This document shows, piece after piece, positions 24,951 to 36,246 of a DNA stretch of 64,000 nucleotides. Position 1 is the stretch's first letter, and every line of letters begins with the position of its first letter. Made by a program: the position numbers and the translations under genes. Under the pieces are notes generated by a model that did not search any database, was not told where the DNA came from, and saw only the letters and a program-made list of their open reading frames with translations. The DNA comes from Blasia pusilla (taxonomy: Eukaryota > Marchantiophyta > Marchantiopsida > Blasiales), in the NCBI GenBank assembly GCA_050084515.1, contig CM114272.1:29512001-29576000 (forward strand), given 5' to 3'.

Positions 24951-26558
24951 TTGTGCCTTAATGCTGTGGAGCGTTGTCCATTCCAGATACATACATCCTT
25001 GGGTGGAGCAAGTACCACAAAGTATATCACCCAATATGAGGTCGTGGTGAGGATTCTCTTGGGACATCCTACAGATGAGTCCGTGGTGCGAGCCAAGGCG
25101 ATAGTGACTGATGGAGAGTCCTATGACGTCTTTGTTGGTGGAGCAGTGTTATATCCGATGGGGTTTTCCCTTGATTACTCGGAGGAGTCAGCGTCCTACA
25201 GACCAAGATGGCAGTCAGATGATGGGCGTCTTAGCTCATTATCCATTCGATTCACAGGTGCAGTGATCGAGCAACAGCCAAGAGAGATGGCGACCTTAGC
25301 AGCATTTAGCAATGCCATCACTTGGCCCAATGATTTGATTGAGGGACATGTCCATGTAGAGGATACTCCCATTCCTAAAATTTCTATGGATAGGAGTGTC
25401 ATGGTAGCCGCATCAGTACGTGGAGGAGAGGTGCCGCTTTGGGGCTCGATTGAGGAGCTTCGACGCCTAGCCATTGAGCATGTGCAGACCGCATGGAGCG
25501 AGACGTTTGCACCAGAGTGTGACGGGTCAGAGGAACGCCAGGTAGCCAGGAGTTCTACTATGACCCCTCTAGACACCACCCCGATTGTGTGGTGCATCCT
25601 AGAGGAGGGTATTCGAGTGTTGGATCTCTTTGGAGGGATCAACACTAGGTTAGTTGTTGTTTTGCATGCAAGATTACACGTGCAACAGTACTTGTATGTG
25701 GAGATTGATGATGTTGTGAGGCGCGCTTCACTTCACCATGTGGCGCAATTACGCCTTTTTCCCGACTTGTTGTCTGCGTTTGCCATTCAGGGTTACGAGA
25801 GTTCCCTACCGAGGAACATTTCATTGTTGGGGGCGCAGGACTTTGAGTGGGTAGGGACCATAAACTTGGTCATTGCTGGTAGGCCATGTTAGGGCCAGTC
25901 GAGTGCTGGACGGGGTAGCAGATTAGCTAACTCTCTGTCCAAGTTGTTTTGGGAGATGATGTGGATCTTGCAACACTTGCAAGAGCATCAGTCTTGTCCT
26001 CCAACATACATTCTAGAGAATGTACCAATTTTGGGTGATTCGAGGTCTCGTGCGGTGATGAGTGCACATCAGGTGCGCCCATGGATCGGCTCAGAAGTTT
26101 TGTTGGATGCGACGAGTGTGGGTTCACGAGCACATCGCCCATGTCTTTGGTGGACCAACTTGGTACCACGTGAGGTGTTGCGGAGGGCATATGCGAGAAT
26201 GGAGTGCCCCTCTGATTTCTTGGTGGATTCTATATTGGATCCGCGCCATCAATCACAGGCAGTTAGGCACGATGATCGACCGCCATTGAAAATGGTCAAT
26301 AGGATTGGCATGCCATGGGTAGCCTTTCCCACATTGGTGAGTTTTCCCGCTTCCTATGCATTCAAGGAGTCCGGACCTGGCTTGGTTTGGGATGACGAGG
26401 TAGAGAGGTTGATGGAGCCCAACACCGATGAGCGAGAGCGAGCAATGGGATTCCCCACAGGAGTGATGACTGGAACGTCACTATCAGAGGCATCACGACA
26501 TCATGTCTTGGGTCAGGCGATGGACTTGAACTGCTTGACATGGATTTTTAGTTTATGA
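24951..26558 (+). pseudogene. Retroelement-encoded C5-cytosine DNA methyltransferase (with protease-linker)
   Basis: About 535 codons stay in one frame with a single internal stop. Residues 1-190 match the protease-to-methyltransferase linker of the other copy. The methyltransferase motifs then follow in order: motif I VLDLFGGI (about 25617), acidic motif II YVEIDD, motif IV LVIAG.PC with the catalytic Cys at 25887-25889, motif VI ILENVP (about 26009), motif VIII SRAHRPCLWWTN, motif IX RERAMGFPTG and motif X HHVLGQAMDLNCL. SRAHR..LWWTN recalls the DNMT3/DRM group. The family transfers methyl from SAM to cytosine C5. A TAG directly follows the catalytic Cys codon (25890-25892), and motif I reads INTRL where TGL is expected, so this copy is dead. 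Lying between protease and RT, it was probably part of the polyprotein. Confidence 0.88.
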
Positions 26559-27117
26559 GTAGCTGAGCAACGTCGTTTGAGGATGCGAGAGATCACAGCT
26601 GTTGCGTTGGTGAGCCCCATGCCTACCGAGACGGTTGAGGCAGTGGCTGGGGGCTAGACCCGAGGAGATCAACACACCATGGGTAATCGGGAGAGACACC
26701 CTTGGAATTCTTGGGATTTTTTGCAGGTACGGTAGGAGATGATAGCCACAATATCGAGCGTGGTTGCGGATAGTGCACATGGAGATGAGAGTTTGCAGTT
26801 GACTGCAGGAGAGCAGTCGAGTTGGATTGTAGGAGACGGGGTTGCACCATAGCAACCACCTACACCCGTGCTAGAGAGTCCTACCAAAGTCACGATGAAG
26901 ACTTGGGAGTCAGATATGTGCCCTAAGATGACAAGAGGAGAGCGGCGCCAGATACATAAGTTCCTGAGGAGTTATAGGAGTTGTTTTGCATTAAGCATGT
27001 AGGATTTGGGTATGCTGAAGGGTCCAAGGATCCGGATCAAGTGACACGTCGATCTTCCGACGACCCTACAGGTACAATGACATGGAGAGGGCTCTGATTC
27101 AGAGTAGGAGCTAGGAC
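26559..27117 (+). other. Retroelement spacer between methyltransferase and reverse transcriptase
   Basis: This is broken coding remnant that parallels 42493-41880 of the other copy (VSPMPTE, ...TRGDWERHPW-like pieces in several frames), ending shortly before the RT core. No domain was recognised. Confidence 0.5.
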
Positions 27118-28093
27118 TTGGCTGGAGGAGGACTAGTGGAGATGTTGCATGGAGAGTATGCGTCTGCCACTGTCATGCCCGCCAAGAAGGATGTGCATGG
27201 AAATTGGACAGATAAGTGGATGTGTGGAGATTACCGACCTATCAATCGACAGACAAAGTCCGATACGTATGTCATGCCCACCCCTGAGGAGATCTTTGAT
27301 GCGATTGGGCATGCAAAGGTCTTCAGTTCATTGAATTTGCGAGCCGGATACCATTAGGTGCCTATCAAATTGGAGGACAGGCCGAAGACAGTATTTGGGC
27401 ATTGATCCTCACGGGAAGGATTGTTTGAACCAGTGGCAGTTCTTCCCATTCGGGTTAAAGAACGCCCCGGCCGAGTTTCAGAGGGTCATGGATAGGATCT
27501 TGGCAAATGTGGATTTTGCTAGGTGTTATATTGATGACATCGTAGTCTTTAGCACCACGGTTGAGGAGATGTTTCGACGATTGCAATTAAATGGGCTGAA
27601 GCTACATCCATGCAAGTGCAAGTTCTTCTACAACCAGATTGAGTACTTGGGTCATATGATATACCCGGGGGGCCTTGGTGTGCAACACAAGAAGGTAGAG
27701 GCTATTTCCCTCATTCTACGACCAACAGATGTGAGTCGAGTTCGTGTATTCATGGGATTGGCAAGCTTCTATCGACGGTACGTCAAGGGTTTCAGTTTGA
27801 TTGCGAAGTTGCTAACCTTGATGACCAAGGTGGATCAGGAGTGGCACTGGGGGGATGAGCAGGAGGGAGCATTCCAGCTGATTATGGACAGATTGACGTC
27901 CATGCCCATATTGAGGAGACCGATCAGGGGATGTCCTTTCCAATTGCATACCAATTGGAGCATGTTGGGGCTTGGAGCCGTGCTCACCCACCATGACGAT
28001 GATGGTAGAGATTTGTGGTGGCTTACGCTAGTCGCTCGAACAACGTTGTAGAGGCGAAGTATAGCTCGTATGAGGGTGAGTGCTTGGCTGCGG
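27118..28093 (+). pseudogene. Ty3/gypsy reverse transcriptase and RNase H start
   Basis: The segments are PAKKDVHGNW...CGDYRPINRQT, MPTPEEIFDAIGHAKVFSSL, a stop at ...RAGYH, then after a frameshift GIDPHGKDC, FPFGLKNAPAEFQRVMD, the polymerase motif CYIDDIVVF, LHPCKCKFF, YLGHMI and FMGLASFYRRYVKGF. The RNase H start (LGLGAVLTHHDDD) follows, then YSSYEGECLAAV at the LTR junction. The order and motifs are typical of Ty3/gypsy. The frame is broken at least twice. Confidence 0.9.
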
Positions 28094-28714
28094 TGTCACG
28101 TCTTTTAGGATAGATCGGTGAGATCTAGTAGAGCGCCTTCGTGAGTAGTGGAGAACAGGCTCAGTAGGTTGAGGATGATATGCTTAGGCCCCGAGAAACC
28201 TGAGAGAGCAGGTTTCCCATTTGTTTCGGCTCATTTGAAGCCATATTGAGGAACTTACTATTTTAGGTAAGTACCATTTTGAGTATATGATCAACTTTAT
28301 ATTTTTGGTAAGTGGCCCTTGACCTCCTACATGAGGTCAAGAGCCAAGGAGGTGACTTGGGAGAATAGGTTACCATGGAGAGAGCTTGGGAGAGGGGAGG
28401 GGTATACTTCAAGGAGAGAGAGCTTGAGAGCTTTCTCTTTGTTGAACCTCTTGGCATGAGGCGGCAGAGCGATGGTCCCTTGCCTTGTGAGTGTAACCCA
28501 AGCCTCTCATTAGGAGAGTGGGTTTGGTTTGACATGACATAGAGTGCACACCTTTGAGAGCTATAGTGTGAGATGGTGTAGAGAGAGATTGGATCTTACT
28601 TTAATTGGAGATATTTTGGTACTTCTCGCCTCTATTAGCATGGGATCGTGCGTGTTTGTGTGTGTGTTCGGTGACAGCGATGTATGTTGTGTAGCGATGT
28701 GTATGCACACGACA
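28094..28714 (+). repeat. LTR (621 bp) replacing the RNase H-integrase junction
   Basis: It runs TGTCACGTC...CACACGACA in plus orientation. It starts right after the RNase H block ECLAAV and ends just before the integrase block, with no target-site duplication (TGCGG on the left, ACGGA on the right). The junction therefore looks like recombination with loss of about 1 kb of pol, not simple insertion. Confidence 0.85.
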
Positions 28715-28727
28715 ACGGATAGAGTTG

Positions 28728-29143
28728 ATTACATTGCCTGACAAAGTGAGTGAGGGAGCAGTGTATGCCTTCCTAGATCAAGTGTTGAGTCATTACGGCG
28801 CACCGGCTGAGGTGTTGACAGACCAGGGTACGGAGTTTCGCGAGGAGTTTTAGGCCTTGTGTGATCAGGGACAGATCGACCACCGCACTACTTTGCGAGA
28901 TCATCTTGAGGCGGATGGACTAGCGGAGCGGGTTGTGCAGACGGTGAAGAGAGGACTACGTAAGTATGGCTTGCTGAGAGGTCACCTAGGAGTAGCATAT
29001 GCCTTCCTAGATCGAGTGCTGAGTCATTACGGTGCACCGGCTGAGGTGTTGACTGACCAGGGTACAGAGTTTCACGGGGAGTTTCAGGAAGGCATACGCC
29101 AAAACAAAGGGAGAACGTGCTATCTCAAGTTACCCATGGCATG
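28728..29143 (+). pseudogene. Integrase core fragment with internal duplication
   Basis: AVYAFLDQVLSHYGAPAEVLTDQGTEF is followed by a stop, then CDQGQIDHRTTLRDHLEADGLAERVV...LRKYGLLRGHLG, then a second copy of the YAFLD...TDQGTEF block (about 28996-29085). Asp residues of the D-D-E core are visible. The repeated block is a duplication of about 90 bp not seen in the other copies. Confidence 0.8.
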
Positions 29144-29234
29144 AGCAGGTCATCCTAGACCTTCTAAGGTTGTCCTACAATTTCTACGAAGGCGCTCTAC
29201 TAGATCTTGCCAGTCTTCCCTAAAAGTTGTGACA
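29132..29234 (-). repeat. LTR end fragment, reversed
   Basis: The last about 100 bases match the LTR strand GGTCATCCT..., GGCGCTCTACTAGATCT..., AAAAG..GTGACA of the family, more diverged than the other copies and opposite to the solo LTR at 28094. Confidence 0.7.
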
Positions 29235-31080
29235 CACAGAAAACTACAAGAGCTTCTTGGCGGCTACAAGCTTGGCAATAACATGAAGTAACACAAGCCT
29301 TGAGCTCCAAATTGAAATCAGATTGTGCAAAGATCTAGACGCAAAGCAAAGACGAAGGCGATCATGCTTTTGGCCGCAAGCTTTGCATTACAAATCTCCA
29401 ATTGTGGGTGCAGTCAAAGTGCAGCCATGATATGAGCCGAAAGCTTTCCAGACCTAGACACAAACTCTGCCATAAGCTCAGTAGCATTGAATGAAGCCAC
29501 ATGCCCATTTCAGCAGTGACCTCTAGTCCCGATTGGTTGCTTGCGGCCTGCCTACCTGATCGAAGCCATAGGGACCTTCTTGGCGACTACAAGCTCAATC
29601 TAGAGATGACGCGACACAAACGCGAGCTATTTGAAACTAGAATCTGCAAGTGCAAATGAGATTGGATGCAAACAAGACACAATGTCGATCATGCTTGCAG
29701 CCACGCACTCCATGGTTGCAACCGTGACCTTTTCCATAAGTGCAACCGCGATCTCTGGCGTGAGTGCTACCATGCACTCTGCAGCCGACTACCCCAACGT
29801 AAACCTGAATGCCGTGAGTGTAGTCGCGCACTCCTTCCTTATGGCTGTATTCTCTACCAACTGTCCCAACCTGACCCTATCGATTTTGCTCCATTGGTCA
29901 TGCTTTGAAGCCCCAAGCCTCGCTCAATCGCCCACCGTGACAAGAGTTCCCGCTGCGTCAAGCTCGACGACTACGCAACCAAAGCTACACAAAATCTGGA
30001 AGGGGTTTTTGAGTCTGGACGCTGTTGATCTTTCTAGCCCTCAAATCAATGGCTATTATTAGCTTGATCATGACAGTTGATTAACTGAGTACCCACCATA
30101 GATAATTTCAGCCCTTTTTTATTTTAGCCTAGTTTTTCTTTTTGCTCTTTGATTATTATTAAAAATTCAGCTTAGATTTTTTTTTTCAGTTCTCTAAGTT
30201 TTTTATTCAAGTGCAAGATTTTTCATCTAATCTGATTTTTTATATTCTTTTATTTCATACATATTTAATTTTTCCATACATTTGCAGATGGATGACGCTA
30301 TTGGATCTTCAAGGCTTACAGAAAAGACCAAGAACTCTCCAAGACATCACCAATATTCCAATTGTACATCAATTTGACAAAACTTCACCTTCGTGTCAAC
30401 GAGAGGAAGAAGGAGAACTAGGCATTCAATCTTAAAGGAACATTCACTTTTGTCAAGGAAAAACTGCTTCAACTACCCAAGTATCTCTAACGTACGTCGT
30501 CTTCTTTATTCATTCTCATTTCATTTCAAAATGATTGAGGATGTATTTTTGGATAGTGAAGCCAACTCTTAGGAGTTTTCTTATATTTTCATTTTTTGCA
30601 TATTACAGACTTTAAATTTTCAAAACCCTAAGGATTTACACGACATTCGCAAGAACATGTGTTGTAGGTCAAAGGCGAAAACCCATTAATCGACTCGAAC
30701 AATGTTCTCTTGAATGAGAGAAGAGCTGAGAATATAATCGTCAGTTTTAAAGAAAAAGGAGAGAACTTAAATTTACTACTCAATCTTCTAATGTCATTCC
30801 CTCGAGACAACTAGAAGTAAATATATTCTTAGGAATGGAATTCCAAATTATATGAATGTACTTCATCCTCAAACAATGAAAATTGCATGTCACAAAGCTC
30901 CAATAAACGTAATCTAAGAGGAGAGCAAGTGTCTTTACTTACGTGAGGCAATACTTTTGTGTGTATATATATGTCACAACTTTGTTTCATTTCTCTAAGA
31001 TATGATGTTTGATTTCATTTTGGTTGCATATAATTGCGTATGTAACAATCTAAGTTAGCATGCCCATTTTGTGATTCTTT
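29235..31080. other. Spacer with diverged dispersed repeat, no gene recognised
   Basis: At 29280-29520 there are loose repeats (CAAGCT, GACGCGACACAA, AGCCGAAAGC) that also occur at 20930-21060. The frame 29631-30062 (plus, 143 codons) is rich in Ser, Ala and Thr and has no known domain. After 30.07 kb the DNA becomes AT-rich. At 31052 the motif AGTTAGCATGCCC resembles a reversed Helitron 3' end without its hairpin. Confidence 0.5.
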
Positions 31081-31997
31081 TCATTTTGTGACACCAGGCA
31101 GATTTCACAAGCAAGAACACGTGGCCAAAACTTTGTTCATATTGATACTACATCGGCCATTCACGTATCTCCAACGTTTGCAACTTTCTCTTTCCCCTAT
31201 GCACTCTCATTTCATTTCAATTTTTCATGTTCTTCTTACATGGTTAATGTTGTTCAGCGTACCCATGCTAATTTTCTTTTTTTCCACTTCTTCTAAACTC
31301 CCAATCTTTCAAATCCTAAGGATATATATGGTTTTTGGAAGGTGTGCGGAAGCACAAAGGCATAAACGGATTAAATGTCTTGAAAATAATACTCTACAAA
31401 GACACAAAAGGCAAGAATATCAAAGACAATATAATAGGAAAAGAAAAGAACTTCATGTTGGTATTGAATCTTCAAGATTGATTCCCCAACAAGATGTTTG
31501 AGTTACTTTGTTTCTAGAAAATGCACTTTCAAATGATAATAACATGGCTTATCTTGGAGCAATGACTCAACCTGTCCAAGAGGAAAGAAGGTACGTTTTC
31601 TCAAGAAATGTGTGGTTTTTGGTCGTATTTTATTAGTTACCTAAGTGTATGGTAGACTTTGAATGTGCTAAAACTTCTTTCTCACAATTGAGCATATTAC
31701 TTATGCAAGCCTCCTACTGAAGAACATATAATGCCTATGCTCCAACGTTGCGCTCCTACTTCTGAATGTCCCTCCATTATGGCCCTCCAATAAAGGATGC
31801 AAACACGTATTCAAGTTGAAAACGAATGCAATTTTCAAGAAGCAAATACCTTACCCATCAAGATATCTCCGACATTGGGAATGTTCCCTAAATACAAATC
31901 TTTTCTTTCCTTGTTTTATCTCCTTCTCTTCCTTCCTTGATCCACAACTTTGTGAAGTTATGTACTAATATGAATCATTGTTTACTTTTTCAGAGTT

Positions 31998-34900
31998 TTG
32001 AATCCATTACAATGTCACTCAACTATGGAGAATGGACAAATGACACATACACATGGGACTATTCCATTTAAAGTCAACACTTTATTGAATATTGAACGAG
32101 CTCGAAACTTCTTGGAGAGCGACATTAAAAAAATACACTTGAAAGGGAGTACGTGTGTATCAATTGGTCGCCATACTTTAGGTTCTATGACAAAAGGTAT
32201 CTCATAGTGTCATTCATGTCAAGCATTACATTGGAAATGCGAGAAGGTGAATAACTCAAAATTTTGAAACTCATGTTTTAGTATATGTTGTGAGCATGGA
32301 AAGGTACAACTACCCTTCTTAAAGCCATAACCTTCATTTTTGGGAACATTGATATATGGCGTTGGGGTGAATAGTCTACATTTTTTAAGCATCAACTGGA
32401 GCATAAATCAAATTGGGTGGCATAAAACACTTCACCTATTCGAGGTAAAATTTATCATTCTATTGTTCCACTTCATCCAAATGCGGGACAATGTTCTCAA
32501 TTTGGGAAATTATATATTTATGATATAGATAATGAAATTGAGAATCGAGAAAGGACCATGTTCGATGGGCGCGCTTCGGCCTGATATCTTAAAAGGCTTA
32601 CTAGACATGTTGCATAAATGTAATCCTTATGTAAGGATATTTCAGACATTTGCAATGGATTCACCTTGCCCAAACATGCGAATCCTTCTGAGGGCAAGTA
32701 AGAAGCATTTTGAAGCTAAATGATATAGCTTGCCTGTTGCTTTAGAAGTTGATGCTATTTTTCCAAGTGATGGGAGTAAGATTGTGCAAGCATGTGATAT
32801 TATTCTTCAATCATATGGTGGAGGAGTTCGTCCCATATCGAACTTGAATGAGGCATATATTCCTTTGCATTTTATTTTTCTATTTGTCTATGGTGAAGCA
32901 AGTTGGCATCCGAGAATACCTTATGGGAAGTGGATAGATTCACCGCACAAATGTTCACATAGGGTATCAGAGGCAAATATCCAAGGTGATTGGCATGCTT
33001 CAAATGACTTTCTCGACAAAGATGTAGTCCATGATGTAAACAGTCAGCCTATGAGGGTAGAGAAGACTTAAGGATTAGTGCCTTGCAGTTTACAAGCTTT
33101 CGGCTTCAGACACATATTGAAGTGGATGATGACAACCGATTACTTCGTTTTGGGAGACTTACCCAAGAGTATGTGGTAGATTTTTATGCAATCATTGAGA
33201 TGCAATGATTATGTTGGGTTCAGTTAAATCAAAAGGAGTTGCGATCTGAATTATACAGAGGTGTGAAAGACGCTATGTTTAGGGGTGATGTCAATGGTAA
33301 GACATTTGGGAGACGTATTGTGGTGCCATCTTCATTTACTGGGGATCCACGACATATGCATCAATTTTGTGAAGATGTCATGGCCATTGTTAGGCATTTT
33401 GGAAAATCGGATTATTTCTTGATAATGATATGCAACCCTAATTGGGTCGAGATTACATCAACATTATTACGAGGTCAAACAATTTTTGATAGTATTAACT
33501 TGATCTTAAGGATTTTTTAGAAGAAAAAAAAGAGTTCTTGTGACTAATCCTGAAGAAACATATTTTGGGTAAATTTTTTGGATGCATTCTCGTGGTGGAG
33601 TTTCAAAAGAGGGGTTTGCCACATGGTCATGTTTTAATAATTCTGGCTCAAGTTGATAAGCTTAGACAAGCTCGGATTTTGATGAAATCATATTTGGAGA
33701 AATTCTGAATTAAATGCTATTACACATCCATGAATTTTTACTATTGTATCTAATTTTATAATGCACGGTCCATGTGGAGTGCTAAATCCAAATGCACCAT
33801 GTATGGACAAGGAGACCAAAAAATGTATTAAATCATATCCCAAACACTTCTCATCTGAGACTACTAGACTGAAGATGGTTGTCCTATGTAGAGAAGGTTT
33901 GGAGCAAATTCATTAAGAATATGTCTAGACTTCTTTTATGATGTAATTATCCATATGAATTATACTTTATGGAGTAAAATTCCTTCTAACTTTTTCACGG
34001 TGGTATCCAAGTTAGATAATGGCGTGAAGGTGATGAAACGTAATCAACCTTTGGATAATCGTTGGATTTTGCCATATAATCCTATGTTGTGCACTATATT
34101 GGATTGCCATATTAATCCGGAGATCACAAATCATATATCCGATGTAAAATTCTTACAAAAATATGTATACAAGGGATCATATGTAGTGATATTTGGGATA
34201 TCTAAGAGCTCAAGTACTTTGACAATGGCATTTGACGTTATAGATGAAACAACAAAATATCAAGATACAAGGTGATGATCTATCTATGCCTGCATGAAAA
34301 TAGTCTTGATGTTGATGAATTTTTTTTCAAACCAATAAATTTTATTTTATTTTCTTCTTGCATAGGTATATTTCAGCCTAAGAAGCATGTTGGAAAATTT
34401 TCAAGTTCAACTTGCATTTAGAGCAATGAGATATTGTGAGATTGGTTGTTTATCTCCGAGATGAACAACTCCTGCATTTTAATGATAATGAACTATCCAA
34501 AAATATTTTACAAAGAAATAGGGATACAATTTTAACGGCATGGTTTGCAACCTACCATGTAGATCCTTTTGCCCAACACTATCTATGTTGAGTTTCCTTC
34601 ACATTATATTACACTTGGAAAAAGGAAATGTGGTTTCGTCGTGTGGAAGGAGCACGTGGTTGTGGTTATCCTATCGGATGGTTATATCTCACTCATCCAA
34701 ATGCATACGTTCCAAAATACATCAAATCTTAAGTGAACCATTTTTTCGTTTCCACTTGAGAGTTCATAGACTCATACTCCACACTTTGTGTCCTTACGTA
34801 TTTCTTTTTAAATATCTTATCATAAAAGTTTTATTGGTTAGATGATAGTGAACATCATTGGTTAAGATTACTTCTTCATCATATTTAAAGTGCAACAACA

Positions 34901-36060
34901 TATGAAGATTTAAGGACCGTGCATGGAATATTAAATCCAACCTTCAAAGAAGCTACTGTCCAATTAGGACTCTTAGAGGATGATAGAGAGGTTATACTTT
35001 GCTTGCAAGAAGCTTCAAAAATTATTGGAGGTCGATCGCTTCGTTAACTCTTTGCCATTATTTTGGCATATAACAGGCTGGCTAGACAGGCTATATTGTG
35101 GAATGAATTTCAAATTCATCTTACTGAGGATCTCTTATATGACAAAAGTTTGGTAAAACATACAAATATTCTTTCATGCCAAACCAAAGTTTATATATTT
35201 TCATGATGTTTCCATTTTTCACATTTCTTATGTGGCAACTCTTTGCATATTTGTACATAGAGAATAGGAATTCTTGATCTTCCTGTGAATACAAAGATCA
35301 TAAATCATACGTTGTTAGATGTTCACTACCACTTGGAGGATCAAGGAAAGATATTGTCAGACTTCCCTAACATGCCCCAACCCATCTTCCAAGGAGAAAA
35401 CATTTCAACTTTGCATCTTGAAGAAGATGAGATTGTTCATAATACTGAAGAGTTATATCAAGAAGCTATCCAAGGCAACGTGATGTTTGGGATGCGGTGC
35501 ATGAACAACTTGAATACAAATGTTCATCCATCAATAAGGACATGAAAGCTTTCATCATTTTAAACTTTCAAATTCTTCATGTAAACTATGAATATGATAA
35601 CTAATATCATACCTCATAATGTCTTTGTAGGAAAAAATATTTTTTATCGATGGTCCAGGTGGAACAAGGAAAAAATTTTATATACAATCTCCTTCTTGAA
35701 AGTGTATAGTGTAAAGGAGGTATTGCATTGGTTGTTGCCTCATCTGGGATAGAAGCTTTAGTGTTGGAACAAGGTCGTACAACACATTCTTGCTTTAAGA
35801 CTTCGATTAATATGGATGAAAGTTCCATCTACAAGTAAGAACCAGAGTCTACTTCCAATTGCAATGAATTAGTTTGATTACTTCCTTCAATTTCTTCAAA
35901 GATAATGACTCATTCCTTATGTCTTGCAGCATATGAGTTAATAGTAATGAGGCACATGTCATCCAAAATGCTAAATTTATCATATGGGACAAAGAACCTA
36001 TCACTTATCGTCATATCTTTGAGGTTGTCAATCATACATTGCAAGATATCATGGGATTGG
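31998..36060 (+). pseudogene. RepHel remnant: Helitron Rep and truncated PIF1-like helicase
   Basis: Recognisable blocks: FLESDIKKIHLKGSTC (about 32110); YGEASWHPRIP (about 32890); LYRGVKDAM...GRRIVVPSSFTGDPRHM and DYFLIMICNPNWVEI (33239-33520, the Helitron-like N domain); RGLPHGHVLIIL (about 33610, with the HUH pair of the Rep nuclease); HGPCGVLNPNAPCMDKE and CIKSYPKHFSSET (about 33765-33870); LQKYVYKGS (about 34155); TYEDLRTVHGILNPTFKEA (about 34900); FFIDGPGGTRKK (about 35640), a Walker A motif whose Lys-Thr/Ser has decayed; GRTTHSCFKT (about 35775); and a Walker B-like IIWDKEPITYRHIFE (about 35980). Helicase sequence then ends at a perfect palindrome at 36060. Function in life would be rolling-circle transposition; this copy cannot encode it. 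Confidence 0.82.
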
Positions 36061-36115
36061 TATCTAATGACTTAAGAGAGGTTCCATTTGGAACCTCTCT
36101 TAAGTCATTAGATAC
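36060..36115. repeat. Perfect 27-bp inverted repeat, 2-base loop
   Basis: Arms 36060-36086 and 36089-36115 are exact reverse complements around TT. It sits at the point where the Helitron helicase sequence stops. Confidence 0.95.
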
Positions 36116-36246
36116 AAAATTTTATACACGTAATGTTGTGTACCGAGAAATTCTTTAAATAAAATTATTTTATTTTCATGATTTATTTCAAAATAATTCC
36201 TCAAAAAAATTGCTTCTGTTGTTTGTAGCACGGACATGCTAACTAG

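Larger units (their letters stand above)
24951..29143 (+). mobile_element. Rearranged Ty3/gypsy DNMT-PHD retroelement, plus-strand copy
   Basis: The order is end of the protease region, C5-DNA methyltransferase, spacer, reverse transcriptase and RNase H start, solo LTR, integrase fragment. Gag and the protease active site are missing at the left, and the RNase H end, the start of integrase and the PHD end have been lost. It matches the minus-strand copy at 39-44 kb domain by domain. Stops and frameshifts show that it is inactive. Confidence 0.9.
31088..36246 (+). mobile_element. Decayed Helitron (Rep and PIF1-type helicase)
   Basis: Coding remnants run in the Helitron order: a basic N-terminal piece (RHKRQEYQRQYNRKRKE, about 31400), the Helitron-like N domain, the Rep HUH motif, the Rep YVYKG block, and the start of a PIF1-like helicase. 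The right end is GGACATGCTAACTAG at 36246, the same terminal motif as at 23162 but with a worn hairpin. The 5' TC end was not found, so the start given is only the first recognisable remnant. Many stops and an internal truncation of the helicase make it non-autonomous. Confidence 0.8.

Noticed and set aside
24951-25892. Host DNA methyltransferase gene hit by a transposon
   Set aside because: The same arrangement occurs in a second, independently decayed copy in opposite orientation, always between protease linker and RT, so the domain belongs to the element.
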